Source of the DNA: Nemertoderma westbladi
Lineage: Eukaryota; Xenacoelomorpha; Nemertodermatida; Nemertodermatidae
Length of the DNA: 51,705 nucleotides
Assembly: GCA_032718475.1 (NCBI GenBank)
Contig: JAUCBJ010006041.1
Span: 1-51,705 of the forward strand
Reading direction: 5' to 3'
In this document: positions 40,354 through 50,400 of the stretch, piece by piece
Layout of the letters: every line of letters starts with the position of its first letter
Position numbering within the stretch: the first letter of the stretch is position 1
Made by a program: the position numbers and the translations under genes
Notes under the pieces: generated by a model
Told to the model about the DNA's origin: nothing
The model's database searches: none
Seen by the model: only the letters and a program-made list of their open reading frames with translations

Positions 40354-40623
40354 TTACATAAAGTTGCGCGAGTTCGATTGTCCATGTCTAAGTCTCTTTT
40401 GTATATCTGTAAGGGTTTCAAAAGAGTAGTCAATCGCGTCAGAACAGGCCCAAGTAAAAACATGGGTAGAACCAGCTAATCCTCGTATATGTATCATTCG
40501 CGTAGTTCCTAGTTCTCCAACAGGAACACTACCTTTGTTATAGTAGGTAACAACTCCATACATTTCGATAACGTTGCGAGTTTCATTCCACTCTTCTGTG
40601 GCCTTTTCTATAGTCATGCCCAC
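40354..40623 (-). pseudogene. Unrecognised gene, segment
   Basis: An 89-residue open stretch with ATEEWNETRNVIEMYGVV and a later HVFTWACSDAIDYSF. It lies 19 bases after the preceding segment and 24 before the next, in the same orientation. This is consistent with one gene broken by small indels. Confidence 0.45.
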
Positions 40624-40641
40624 AGGATGCCATAATGTCGC

Positions 40642-41249
40642 TCAGTCACTGGCGTTAGGCAAATCGCGATATTTTAGATAATGCGTAGTAGGTGTAGCTT
40701 CATCTCCATATCTCTGTATTCTTTCTTCTTCAAACAATACATCTAGATTCCAATGGACTAGTCGAGTTTTAATAAATCCATCGAGATTATATGGAGTCAT
40801 TACGTCATTTTCTATTCTCGAAACATTATACGGTTTTCTAAATGAGTTTGCTTTAACTAATTGATCCAAATGTTTTAGTAGTTGTTCAAGTTCAACAAGG
40901 TCGATGGGATTTATCAATGGTAGAAACTTTAAACTATGTGTAGGATCTTCGGGTTTCACCATATAATATTGAGCTAAATGGACATAGTAGGGGTGGTAGT
41001 AGGGGTGGTCTTTGATCCCGTAAAATGAGTTCTGTAAAGGTCTAGCGCTTATGTTAACCTCATGTACCATACGACGGACAAGAACCGCTTGATTGTCCAG
41101 AGGTTCAACGAGTATACCATCGACATGAGCAGCTTCGATCGGTGGATGTTGTAACATAGGAGCGTCAGCGATAAGATCTCGAGATCTTAAGTTGATATCA
41201 ACCGGTTGAGGGTGTGTTGTCGCGAAGAGTTTATCTCCGAAATGAGGGA
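40642..41249 (-). pseudogene. Unrecognised gene, segment after the RTE insertion
   Basis: The open frame continues from the RTE insertion point with HFGDKLFATTHPQPVDIN. It includes an NPIDLVELEQLLKHLDQL helix and a Tyr/Pro/His-rich patch near 41000, and stops at 40642. Reading it together with 46035-46259 across the 8-bp target duplication keeps one open frame, so the RTE landed inside this ORF. Confidence 0.6.
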
Positions 41250-41294
41250 CTACTACTACTACTAGGATCGGCATGCTGCATTGCAGCTGCATTT

Positions 41295-42488
41295 TTAAGA
41301 ATGCTGTGCCGGCTTATCGACAAAATTGCACCGCCACAACTCCCTATCACCCATGACATTTGCTAGATCATCCGCATCTTCAAGGCCAGTGTCCTTTAAG
41401 ATGCGTCTCAAGAAAGTCATGGGCTGTCCACCATGCTTATTCACTCCATGAGGCTGCCAAAGTACAAGATTATGCACTGGCTGGTCCTCACGGCGAAAAC
41501 AATGTCCTGCAAAGCGGAGGCGATTTTGTTCTAGTGTCAAGCTTGGGGGAACCAATGAGACACCTCCAATGTTATATAGTGTCTGGTTGGAGATGTGTGC
41601 ATTGTACTTGACACAATGAACCCGGCGTAGCATTCTTGTGAATCTGCCATCCAGAGATTTGGTGTCCTCAGCAGTTAGAGCCCAGCATGGACTCCCATAG
41701 AGGAGTACTGGAACTACTGCTGCTCTAAATAACCGGACCTTAAGTTTCCGATTAATTCTCGGTGACTTCCAAATCCTGGAAAGCCTATTCAAGGCTGCCC
41801 ATGCCTTTCCCTTACGTATTCGAAGGTCCTCACCTGACTTCCGGATCCATGATCCCAGGTAACAGAAGTCATCCACATGCTCAAGCATACCATCTTTTGA
41901 GCTTTTGCTCATCCGATCAGAGACTTGCTGAGGACTTTCAAAGTTAACTGTCAAAATTTTGGTCTTTCTGGAGTTAATAAAAAGACCAACACTAGAAGCA
42001 GCATGTTCTAATGAGCTGAAGAGCCGTTGGGCTCCCTCTAGTGATTCTGAGAGTACTCCTAAGTCATCAGCAAAGTCTAGATCAGTTAGGTACTTGGCAG
42101 GATTTCCTCGACTTCTGAAGCCAGTAGGTGGAGTTATCATCACCCCACCATCATTATGATGATCTAAGGACATGCGTAGAACATAGTCAACAACAATTAT
42201 GAACAAGAATGGTGCAAGTGTGTCTCCCTGGAGGACGCCCCATAACACTTCAAATGGTTCTGTGTCACCGTCAACAGTAGACACAAATGTTGTCAAACCA
42301 TCGTATACTGATCTGATTGCTGCAATAATTTCATCAGGAATTCCATATAATGAAAGTATGCTGAACATACGTGAGCGAGAGACTGAATCAAAGGCCTTGA
42401 AGAAGTCAACAAAGATAACAGCCAGATGCCTGTCTTTCTTTTTTGATAACTCTTCAATTATCCTTCTAAGTGCCAAAATGGGCTCCAT
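41295..42488 (-). CDS. RTE-like reverse transcriptase, palm to C-terminus
   Basis: A 397-residue open frame with AVIFVDFFKAFDS, GVLQGDTLAPFLF and the catalytic DFADDLGVLS (about residue 139). The YLGSWIRKSGEDL thumb segment and CWALTAEDTKSLDG follow. The C-terminal part has RLRFAGHCFRRED and WQPHGVNKHGGQP. It includes the segment that became the minisatellite at 1-955. The rest of the RT lies upstream (42489-42820) but is broken. Confidence 0.9.
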   Translation of the reverse strand: MEPILALRRIIEELSKKKDRHLAVIFVDFFKAFDSVSRSRMFSILSLYGIPDEIIAAIRSVYDGLTTFVSTVDGDTEPFEVLWGVLQGDTLAPFLFIIVVDYVLRMSLDHHNDGGVMITPPTGFRSRGNPAKYLTDLDFADDLGVLSESLEGAQRLFSSLEHAASSVGLFINSRKTKILTVNFESPQQVSDRMSKSSKDGMLEHVDDFCYLGSWIRKSGEDLRIRKGKAWAALNRLSRIWKSPRINRKLKVRLFRAAVVPVLLYGSPCWALTAEDTKSLDGRFTRMLRRVHCVKYNAHISNQTLYNIGGVSLVPPSLTLEQNRLRFAGHCFRREDQPVHNLVLWQPHGVNKHGGQPMTFLRRILKDTGLEDADDLANVMGDRELWRCNFVDKPAQHS

Positions 42489-42820
42489 GGTCCCACGACC
42501 TTTACGGAACCCATTCTGATTTCCACGGAGCAGTCTGTCAATGGGATCCCTGATGCGATTTAATAGAATTCTATTTTATAGCTTTGCAGCAATCGCGATC
42601 AATGAGATTCCCCGAAAAGAACCATAGAGTGTTAGGTTGCCCTTCTTAGGAACTGGCACCAACTTATTTGTTTTCATTTCTTATGGGACTCTTGTTGTAC
42701 GGTACATGTCTACTATGATGGGATTGATGAGCTTTAAACACTCAGGTATTTTAAAGACCTCAGGGGGAACACCATCTACTCCACTGGCACGATTGGTCTT
42801 AATGCTCTTTGCAGCAGCCT
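42489..42820 (-). pseudogene. RTE-like RT N-terminal part, broken
   Basis: The minus strand encodes ASGVDGVPPEVFK, LVPVPKKGNLTLYGSFRG and GNQNGFRKGRGT, but with stops and frameshifts (near 42575, 42690 and 42840). These separate the endonuclease/linker frame from the RT frame. Confidence 0.75.
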
Positions 42821-43924
42821 TCACTTCTGCAAATGAGATATCACCATGGGAATATCTGGGAGTACAGACTCAGACACTTTTACTTCTATAAAGTTATCAG
42901 GCAATACCCTGTCATTATTGAGGAGCTTTTCAAAGTGGGCCTTCCAACCATTGAGGCGATCGGCTGGTGATTCAGCCTTTACCTTGGTGGTTGGTTGGCT
43001 TTTTCGACCAGCAAGCAAGTTGATCGATCTCCATACCTGGGATGATTCCCTGCTGTCGTCAGCATCATTGATAGCATCAACCTGTTTGTTTATTAGCTCC
43101 TGTAGATTAACAGAGTACTGCCTGTTCAGGGACCTAGATGCAGCCTTAACTGCATTCTTGGCCGCTGTAGTCTGTTTGAGTCGGGACTCTTTCTGCGCCT
43201 TGTAGAGGTCATTTCGGCACTTCTGAATTTTGTTGTCATTCCAGGGGGCCCGTTTCCTGTTTCGAGTGTATACAGGAACTGTTTCTGCAGCTGCTAACTT
43301 ATAGCCCTCACAGTGATCTGCCGCCTCAGCGGCAAGAGCCTCATACCTGCTGCTCAGCTGTAGTGTGAAGCTGGATCTCACACTTGGCTGTTGCAACAGA
43401 GAGGACCAGTCATGCCGCGGCAAGGCAGATTTCGTTGTTCTGCTAGCACGCAGACTAAGTCTTACCTTGGCCACAATAAAGCGGTGATCGCTGGAGAAGG
43501 GTCGTAGTGTAAATGCATTACAGTCTTGTACAGAGCTCCTGTATTTCCTACGAAACAGGATATGGTCTATCTGGGACTTGTGACCACTGGGTCCACAATG
43601 AGTCCATAGCTTTCCAGTTCGCTTCTTGAACTGGGTTCCAGCCGAAAACAATCCATTTCCAGAGATGAAATCCTGAAGATGGACGGAATTTCGGTTAACA
43701 CTATTGCTATAGACCCAGGGTGATGTAGGTGATTGATGCAGACTTGCATTAAAGTCTCCCAGGAATGTTAAGAATGCATGCTGATCCACTCCATCAGTAG
43801 CTGATTGTAGATTCTGGTAGAAATTTTCCACCTCCTCTACAGGGGCAACACGAGTTGGAGAGTAGCACACAATCAAAACCACCTTAGGAAACTTCTTAGC
43901 CAGTCTTCCACTCAGTTTTGGCAC
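42821..43924 (-). CDS. RTE-like endonuclease C-terminal part and linker
   Basis: A 367-residue frame. The endonuclease part shows VVLIVCYSPTR, FLGDFNASLHQ, IDHILFRR and SSDHRFIVAKVRL, i.e. the GDFN, DH and SDH motifs. A basic linker precedes the RT (TRNRKRAPWNDNKI, SSQVWRSINLLAGRKS). The first ~110 residues of the endonuclease are in 45110-45544, on the other side of the inverted insert. Confidence 0.85.
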   Translation of the reverse strand: MPKLSGRLAKKFPKVVLIVCYSPTRVAPVEEVENFYQNLQSATDGVDQHAFLTFLGDFNASLHQSPTSPWVYSNSVNRNSVHLQDFISGNGLFSAGTQFKKRTGKLWTHCGPSGHKSQIDHILFRRKYRSSVQDCNAFTLRPFSSDHRFIVAKVRLSLRASRTTKSALPRHDWSSLLQQPSVRSSFTLQLSSRYEALAAEAADHCEGYKLAAAETVPVYTRNRKRAPWNDNKIQKCRNDLYKAQKESRLKQTTAAKNAVKAASRSLNRQYSVNLQELINKQVDAINDADDSRESSQVWRSINLLAGRKSQPTTKVKAESPADRLNGWKAHFEKLLNNDRVLPDNFIEVKVSESVLPDIPMVISHLQK

Positions 43925-45104
43925 TTAGAAGGATAATTGAAGAATTATCAAAAAAGAAAGACAGGCATCTGGCTGTTATCTTTGTTGACTTCTTCAAGGC
44001 CTTTGATTCAGTCTCTCGCTCACGTATGTTCAGCATACTTTCATTATATGGGATTCCTGATGAAATTATTGCAGCAATCAGATCAGTATACGATGGTTCG
44101 ACAACATTTGTGTCTACTGTTGACGGTGACACAGAACCATTTGAAGTGTTATGGGGCGTCCTCCAAGGAGACACACTTGCACCATTCTTGTTCATTATTG
44201 TGGTTGACTATGTTCTACGCATGTCCTTAGATCATCATAATGATGATGGGGTGATGATAACTCCACCTACTGGCTCCAGAAGTCGAAGAAATCCTGCCAA
44301 GTACCTAACTGATCTAGACTTTGCTGATGACTTAGGAGTACTCTCAGAATCATTAGAGGGAGCCCAACGGCTCCTCAGCTCATTAGAACATGCTGCTTCT
44401 AGTGTTGGTCTTTTTATTAACTCCAAAAAGACCAAAATTCTGACAATTAACTTTGAAAGTACTCAGCAAGTCTCTGATCGGATGAGCATAAGCCCAAAGG
44501 ATGGTATGCTTGAGCATGTGGACGACTTCTGTTACCTGGGATCATGGATCCGGAAGTCAGGTGAGGACCTTCGAATACGTAAGGGAAAGGCATGGGCAGC
44601 CTTGAATAGGCTTTCCAGGATTTGGAAGTCACCGAGAATTAATCGGAAACTTAAGGTCCGATTATTTAGAGCAGCAGTAGTTCCAGTACTCCTCTACGGG
44701 AGTCCATGCTGGGCTCTAACTGCTGAGGACACCAAATCTCTGGATGGCACATTCACAAGAATGCTACGCCGGGTTCATTGTGTCAAGTACAATGCACACA
44801 TCTCCAACCAGACACTATATAACATTGGAGGTGTCTCATTGGTTCCCCCAAGCTTGACACTAGAACAAAATCGCCTCCGCTTTGCAGGACATTGCTTTCG
44901 CCGTGAGGACCAGCCAGTGCATAATCTTGTACTTTGGCAGCCTCATGGAGTGAATAAGCATGGTGGACAGCCCATGACTTTCTTGAGACGCATCTTAAAG
45001 GACACTGGCCTTAAAGATGCGGATGATCTAGCAAATGTCATTGGTGATAGGGAGTTGTGGCGGTGTAATTTTGTTGACAAGCCGGCACAGCATTCTTAAA
45101 AATG
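43917..45104 (+). pseudogene. Inverted RTE 3' half inserted in the RTE endonuclease
   Basis: 1188 bp on the plus strand form an inverted repeat with 41290-42478. An open frame (43918-45099, 393 residues) carries the same RT half, including DFADDLGVLS. It begins inside the RT and ends just after the stop codon (CTTAAAAATG) without the 3' tail. At the left junction the bases TGCCAAAA are common to both partners. It therefore looks like a rearrangement rather than a normal insertion. About 200 bp of endonuclease are missing at the site. Confidence 0.85.
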
Positions 45105-45109
45105 TCCTT

Positions 45110-45544
45110 AATCAGAACCTCATCAGTCTGTCCAGTCTGCATTCGGTGCTCTTGAACACCCACTGCACTAAGAGAAAGCTTATCTGCCAAGGCAGACAGC
45201 TCACCTTGTCGCTTTGGGGACCCCGGTGTTAGGGCGTTTACTGAGGCTAGTCTAGTGACTTGCCTCAGATTCACCAATGGCTTTGTTGGTCGGGGTGGAA
45301 CATGAGAGTAGCCTCCAACTCCAGAATCCCTCTCCCCCTCACAATCTGGCCTCCCTGGTGACCCAGGGTTTGGGCCAGAAAGGTCATCAGGAAAGGGACG
45401 CAAAGAATTGTTTGCCGCTCTCTCTCCAGTAGGGGGTGAGACAGGCAGCCGGTCAGGAGATAACTGACGTCTGTGAGGCCGATTGTGTCCAGTCATTCCA
45501 CTGGCCTCTAGTGGCTGGACCTCCGCATTACTAATGTAATCCAT
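45110..45544 (-). CDS. RTE-like endonuclease N-terminal part
   Basis: The minus-strand frame begins with a Pro/Arg/Ser-rich leader. VNALTPGSPKRQGELSALAD and SAVGVQEHRM follow, the latter being the catalytic QEHR motif of RTE endonucleases. It ends at the junction with the inverted insert. The ATG at 45544 is a plausible ORF start. Confidence 0.75.
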
Positions 45545-46034
45545 AGTGGGGGTTGGGGGTGCTTTTTTGCCGAGTCAGCTCTCGGGGCAAATACCACACC
45601 CTGGTTTGCCATTCCACAGGGTGGGTGTCGCAGTGGAGTCAGATATGAGGCCCATCATCCATATCTACTCTCACGCACATGACCCACCATTGGCTGTGCA
45701 GCTCATCTGCTGGGTCATGCCCTGTACCCCTGCTGCCAGGTGCAGGTCGCAGTGAAGTGCACTCAGAGTGGACATGAGAACACTCTACTCCTGACCAGCC
45801 ATTGGTAGATCACCATCTGCCTGGCCAGGCCATATACCCCTGCAGCCAAGTATATGGGTCCTTAATCCAGGACCAAGGGTGTCCTTATCCCAGAACGAAG
45901 GGGGTCCTAGTTACAGGACCAGATTTGCCCTAGTAAGAGGGTCTATGCAGCTACAGATGGCACCTCCTTTATGCTGCATGGAGGTGGCAAGTTTTCTTGA
46001 TCAATGACCTAGAATACCTGACCTGACCGAACCG
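45545..46034 (-). other. RTE 5' untranslated region
   Basis: Non-coding, more GC-rich than its flanks, between the target duplication and the RTE ORF. No ORF is supported. Confidence 0.6.
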
Positions 46035-46259
46035 ATGAGGGACCATCGAAGGATGAATGATGGTTTTGGAGTAGATATCAGTCATATGTATCTGAGCTTC
46101 AGGTTGGGCTAAAGCTGCTTCTTCTCTCCCATTCATTTCGATATGTTTCTCCTCTAGCTGATTCTCCTCCACTTGTCTTTCCAGGATCCAGGAGAGAGGT
46201 TTCAGTGTGTTTTGAGAGCCATCACAATAGGCTTGGCGATACTCACATGTTAACTTCAA
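46035..46259 (-). pseudogene. Unrecognised gene, N-terminal segment
   Basis: An ATG at 46259 opens a frame with the charged helix ERQVEENQLEEKHIEMNGRE and runs to the RTE insertion site at 46042. It is the apparent start of the gene continued at 41249. Upstream sequence is AT-rich with no clear promoter. Confidence 0.55.
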
Positions 46260-46470
46260 TTTAAATTGTAATTACTGGATTGCGGGACATAATAATAATT
46301 ATTTATATTTAACTTTATATATACTTTATAATTTTATTACTTGGACTGGAATTTCAACTAATTCGTAAATCGGTGATCCCGATCCGTTAAGATATATATC
46401 CCCGTCAAGATATATATATATATTATATAGGCCTATATGATATAAAAGAAGAAGATACACCACGAAAACA

Positions 46471-47416
46471 ATGAGCAACACAAGAAGATCATCAACAGGG
46501 AATAACGCAAAGGCCAGCCAAAAGAAGTTTGTACAAACTAGTGTAGAATGTACATTCTGCACATCAACCTGGACTGATATTCAGTTACCTGAAGAGATGG
46601 CGCGTAAAAAAAACCATTGTATCTAAGAAATTTGCCTGTGGATTCTGCGCTGCTGAGCACTTATCCCGCTTGTCAGTGATGGAGGAAGAAAATCTACAGT
46701 TGCAGCAGGAACTGGAAGCAATGAAAAAAAAGATAAGCGTAGACTTAGACGGCGAAGATAAGCTAGTTGCTAGTAAGGAATTATCAGATATGCGTTGCGA
46801 GATCGAAGAACGTTTCAACGAAGTTGAGGCTTCCCAAGCCGGGCTTCAGACAAAGATTGATAAAAGTGATACTTCTCCCATTGCAGTAGATCAAGATGAG
46901 AGTTCGTCTACCTGGGTGGAAGTGGTGCGCCAAAATACCAAAAAGCTTGAAGACCTAAATAAAAAAATGGACGTTCGAACCCAACAGCAACCTCAAATCG
47001 CTATTGAGAGAGCAATACGATTACATGATCAACGCAAATGCAACGTTGTGATTAAACATATCCCTGGAGATAACGCAACTAACGAGTCTGCCAAACAACG
47101 ATCTCTGGATACAAAGTTCCTAGAGGACTCACTAGGAGAAAAAATAGAATGCCGCGGGATCCAGAGGCTTGGAAAACCACGAGATGATAATTCTGCTCGA
47201 ATAATATTGCTCTCATATGACTCCCCCATTGAAGCAAATAAAATGCTAGCACGTCGCAACTTCACAGTGGATGGAACCAAATACTACTTCGACAGGGACA
47301 TGTCAAAAAGTGAAAGAGAAGCTGAATACAATGCTCGGCAGAAGAGGCGAGGAGTACAAGAACAGAAGTCCACATCAGGTCCCAAGAATCAAACAGATGC
47401 GGAACGGGTAGATTGA
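46471..47416 (+). CDS. CR1/L2-like LINE ORF1
   Basis: The ATG at 46471 opens a frame with a zinc-type VECTFCTSTW. At an 8-A run (46606-46613) the frame must shift by one to continue with SKKFACGFCAAEHLSRL, so CTFC and CGFC together form a probable C4 zinc finger. A coiled coil follows (NLQLQQELEAMKKK, from ~46690), then a globular C-terminal domain with CNVVIKHIPGDN and RIILLSYDSPIEANKML. A basic tail ends the ORF. It stops at UGA 47414-47416, which is in the same frame as ORF2. It probably binds the element RNA. Confidence 0.8.
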
Positions 47417-47419
47417 CTA
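47414..47419 (+). promoter_or_regulatory. UGA-CUA readthrough-type stop between ORF1 and ORF2
   Basis: ORF1 ends GAT TGA and the next codon is CTA. The frame stays open from there to 51097. UGA followed by CUA is an established context for stop-codon readthrough in animal genes and alphaviruses. ORF2 has no ATG before the proline-repeat region, which supports readthrough as the way to make ORF2. Confidence 0.6.
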
Positions 47420-50400
47420 TACTCTTACTCAACCGCCCCACACAATAGACCACAGCAGCAGACCCCGGCTGCGTTGCCAACGCCCGCGCGGCCCCCGGCT
47501 GCATCGCCAGCGTCCGCGCACCCCCCGGCTGCGTCGCCAGCATCCGTGCGGCCCCTGGCTGCGTCGCCAATGTCCGCACGGCCCCCGGCTGCGTCGCTAA
47601 CGCCCGTGCGGCCCCTGGCTGCGTCTCCAGCGCCCACGCGGCCCCCGGCTGCGTCGCCAACGCCCGCACGGCCCCCGGCTGTGTCGCCAACGCCCGTGCG
47701 GCCCCCGACTGCGTCTCCAGCGCCCACGCGGCCCCCGGCTGTGTCGTCAGCGTCCGCATGGCCCCCGGCTGCGTCGCCAACGCCCGCGCAGCCCCCGGCT
47801 GCGTCTCCAGCGCCCGCGCGGCCCCTGGCTGCGTCGCCAGCGTCCGAGTGGCCCCCGGCTGTGTCGCCAATGCCCACGCGGCCCCCGGCTGCGTCGCCAA
47901 CGCCCGCGTGGCCCCCAGCTGCATTTCCAGTGCCCGCGCGCCCCCCGGCTGTGTCGCCAATGCCTGCGCGGCCCCCGGCTGCATCGCCAGCGTCCGCGCG
48001 GCCCCCGGTTGCGTCGCCAGCGCCTGTGCGGCCCCCGGCTGCGTCGCCAGCGCCCGTGCGGCCCCCGGCTGCGTCTCCAGTGCCAGCGCGGCCCCCGGCT
48101 GCGTCGCCAATGCCCGCGCGGCCCCCTGCTGCGTCGCCAACGCCCCCGCGGCCCCCGGCTGCGTCACCAGCGTCCGCGCGGCCCCCGGCATCATTATCAA
48201 CTGGTATCTCTCTCCATCTGTGCATAATGAATACTCGATCAGCCCGCAACAAAAGTGCTGAAATAGTTGATTTCATCACGCAAAACAACATCGACATATG
48301 CGCGTTAACCGAAACATGGTTCAATCTCAAAGATGATGCTGTTAAAAGCCTTTGTACTCCCGATGGTTACACAACCAATGACTCCCCTAGGCTCGGCCGT
48401 TTGGGCGGAGGCACGGGAGTTATAGTAAAGAACTCTCTGCCAGTTACACTACACAGTGATGGCGAGAACAAGTCATTTGAATACTCAATATGGTTCATCA
48501 AATGCTCAAAAACCACACTATGTATGATTGTAATATATCGTATGCCATTTAGTCCTACCCACCCCGTCACTTGTTCAACATTTTTGAGAGAATTTCCCAA
48601 ATTCATTGAACCATGGCTTTGTTGTGAACAGCGTCTAATTGTGGTGGGTGACTTCAACATACATGTCGATGCAAGAGATGACTACTATGCAAAAAAGCTA
48701 ATAGACCTTCTCGATAGTATGGGTTTAACACAACATGTTTTAGTCCCTACCCACGAAACAGGACATACTCTCGACTTGATATTGACTAGAAATTGTGACG
48801 ACCTAGTCGTTAGTACCCCAGCAGCAACCTACTACATATCCGATCACTGTGCAGTACAATGCTTTTTATCAATACCCAAACCACCGACGGTTCCAAAAGT
48901 TATTCACTGGCGAGATTTAAAGTGTATAGTTATGGAAGATTTCAATAACAGTATTAGTAACTCTGCTCTTTGTAAACCCGCATTCACCGATCTCAGCATA
49001 GACGAACAAGCAGTAACTTACAACAAGATCTTATCTGCAATGATTGACAAATATGCCCCGATGAAAACCAAAGCAATCACTGAACGTTCAGGTCCTAAAT
49101 GGTTTACCACAAGCGCAAGAAGTTTGAAAGCACAACGACGAGCAGCTGAACGACGCTGGCGACAGTCGAAATCTCCTACCGATTTGGAAGAATTTAAGCG
49201 AATACGAAAACTCTACGCTGTTAAGTTAATCGCAGATCGCAGGGCTTTCTACCGCGGTGAAATCGCTGCGTGTAATGGCGACCAAAAAGCATTGTTCAGT
49301 CTGGTAAACTCGCTGGCCAAACAAAAGAAAAACATAGTTTATCCAAATCACAACTCACCAGTCGAGCTGGCTAATTTGTTTGCAGATTATTTTGCTGCAA
49401 AAATCCGAATTATCCGAGATGATCTAGACATTGCGAACTCCAGAACGGATCCTATGCAATGTAAATCTCATCAAATCTCTAGTGACCACACAAGAACTGC
49501 AACGCTTTCCCAATTCACTGTATTGCCTACCTCCGAAGTGGGACGACTAATATCATCAGCACCCAACAAGCAATGTCCTCAGGACCCATTGCCAACCAGT
49601 ATCGTAAAACAGTGCATCTCGAGTCTTTGTATACCAATCAGTATTATGACAAACAACTCTCTGCAGAGCGGTAACGTCCCTGACGTTTGGAAAACGGCAA
49701 CAGTCACGCCGACTTTAAAGAAAACTAATTTGAACTCGATTATAAAATCCAATTTTCGACCTGTAAGTGGTTTACCATTTGTATCAAAAATTGCAGAGCG
49801 AGCAGTAATGTCACAATTCCTACCATACATTGATGAACACCATCCTTTACCATGCACTGAATCGGGATATCGACGATTCCACAGTACCGAAACAGCCTTA
49901 ATTAAAGTTCAATCCGATATCCTTATCAACATGGACAACAAGAAGGTGACATTTCTAGTGCTACTAGATCTAAGTGCCGCCTTCGACACTGTAGACCACG
50001 ATCGGCTATTGAACGTATTCGAGTCGGACCTGGGAATTTGTGGCACCTGTCTCCGTTGGTTTTCATCGTTTCTCCGAGGACGTCATCAACACGTAACAAC
50101 ATTGGGTTCGAACTCTAAGGATCACTTACTAGAATATGGTTTTCCCCAGGGAGCTTGCTCATCATGTCACTACTTTGGGAACTTTGGCAGAGGGCTATTT
50201 AAAATCATCGAGCGACACTTACCGATTGCTTTACATGGATATGCAGATGATAAACAAACCTACCACGCATTTCAGCCAACTAACGAATCCGATGAAGCCG
50301 ATGCACTAAAAGCTCTAGAAAATTGCATCGCAGATTTGCGCGAATGGTTCATCGAAAATAAACTAAAAATAAACGATGACAAAACCGAGTTTATAATATT

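Larger units (their letters stand above)
41250..46034 (-). mobile_element. Full-length RTE-like LINE
   Basis: The element is flanked by the 8-bp direct repeat ATGAGGGA (41242-41249 and 46035-46042). On the minus strand it has a ~490-bp 5' untranslated region, a single ORF (endonuclease then RT), a short 3' untranslated region and a (TAG)n-type tail. These are features of the RTE clade. The endonuclease is interrupted by an inverted copy of the element's own 3' half (43917-45104), and small indels occur between endonuclease and RT. Confidence 0.9.

Noticed and set aside
46441-46447. TATAAAA promoter about 30 bp before LINE ORF1
   Set aside because: The region is generally AT-rich and LINE promoters are internal. 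The match is too weak to support a TATA box.
47262-48330. Long minus-strand frames rich in Gly/Ala/Asp opposite the proline repeats
   Set aside because: They are by-products of the 30-bp period. The plus strand frame connects to real LINE domains and these do not.
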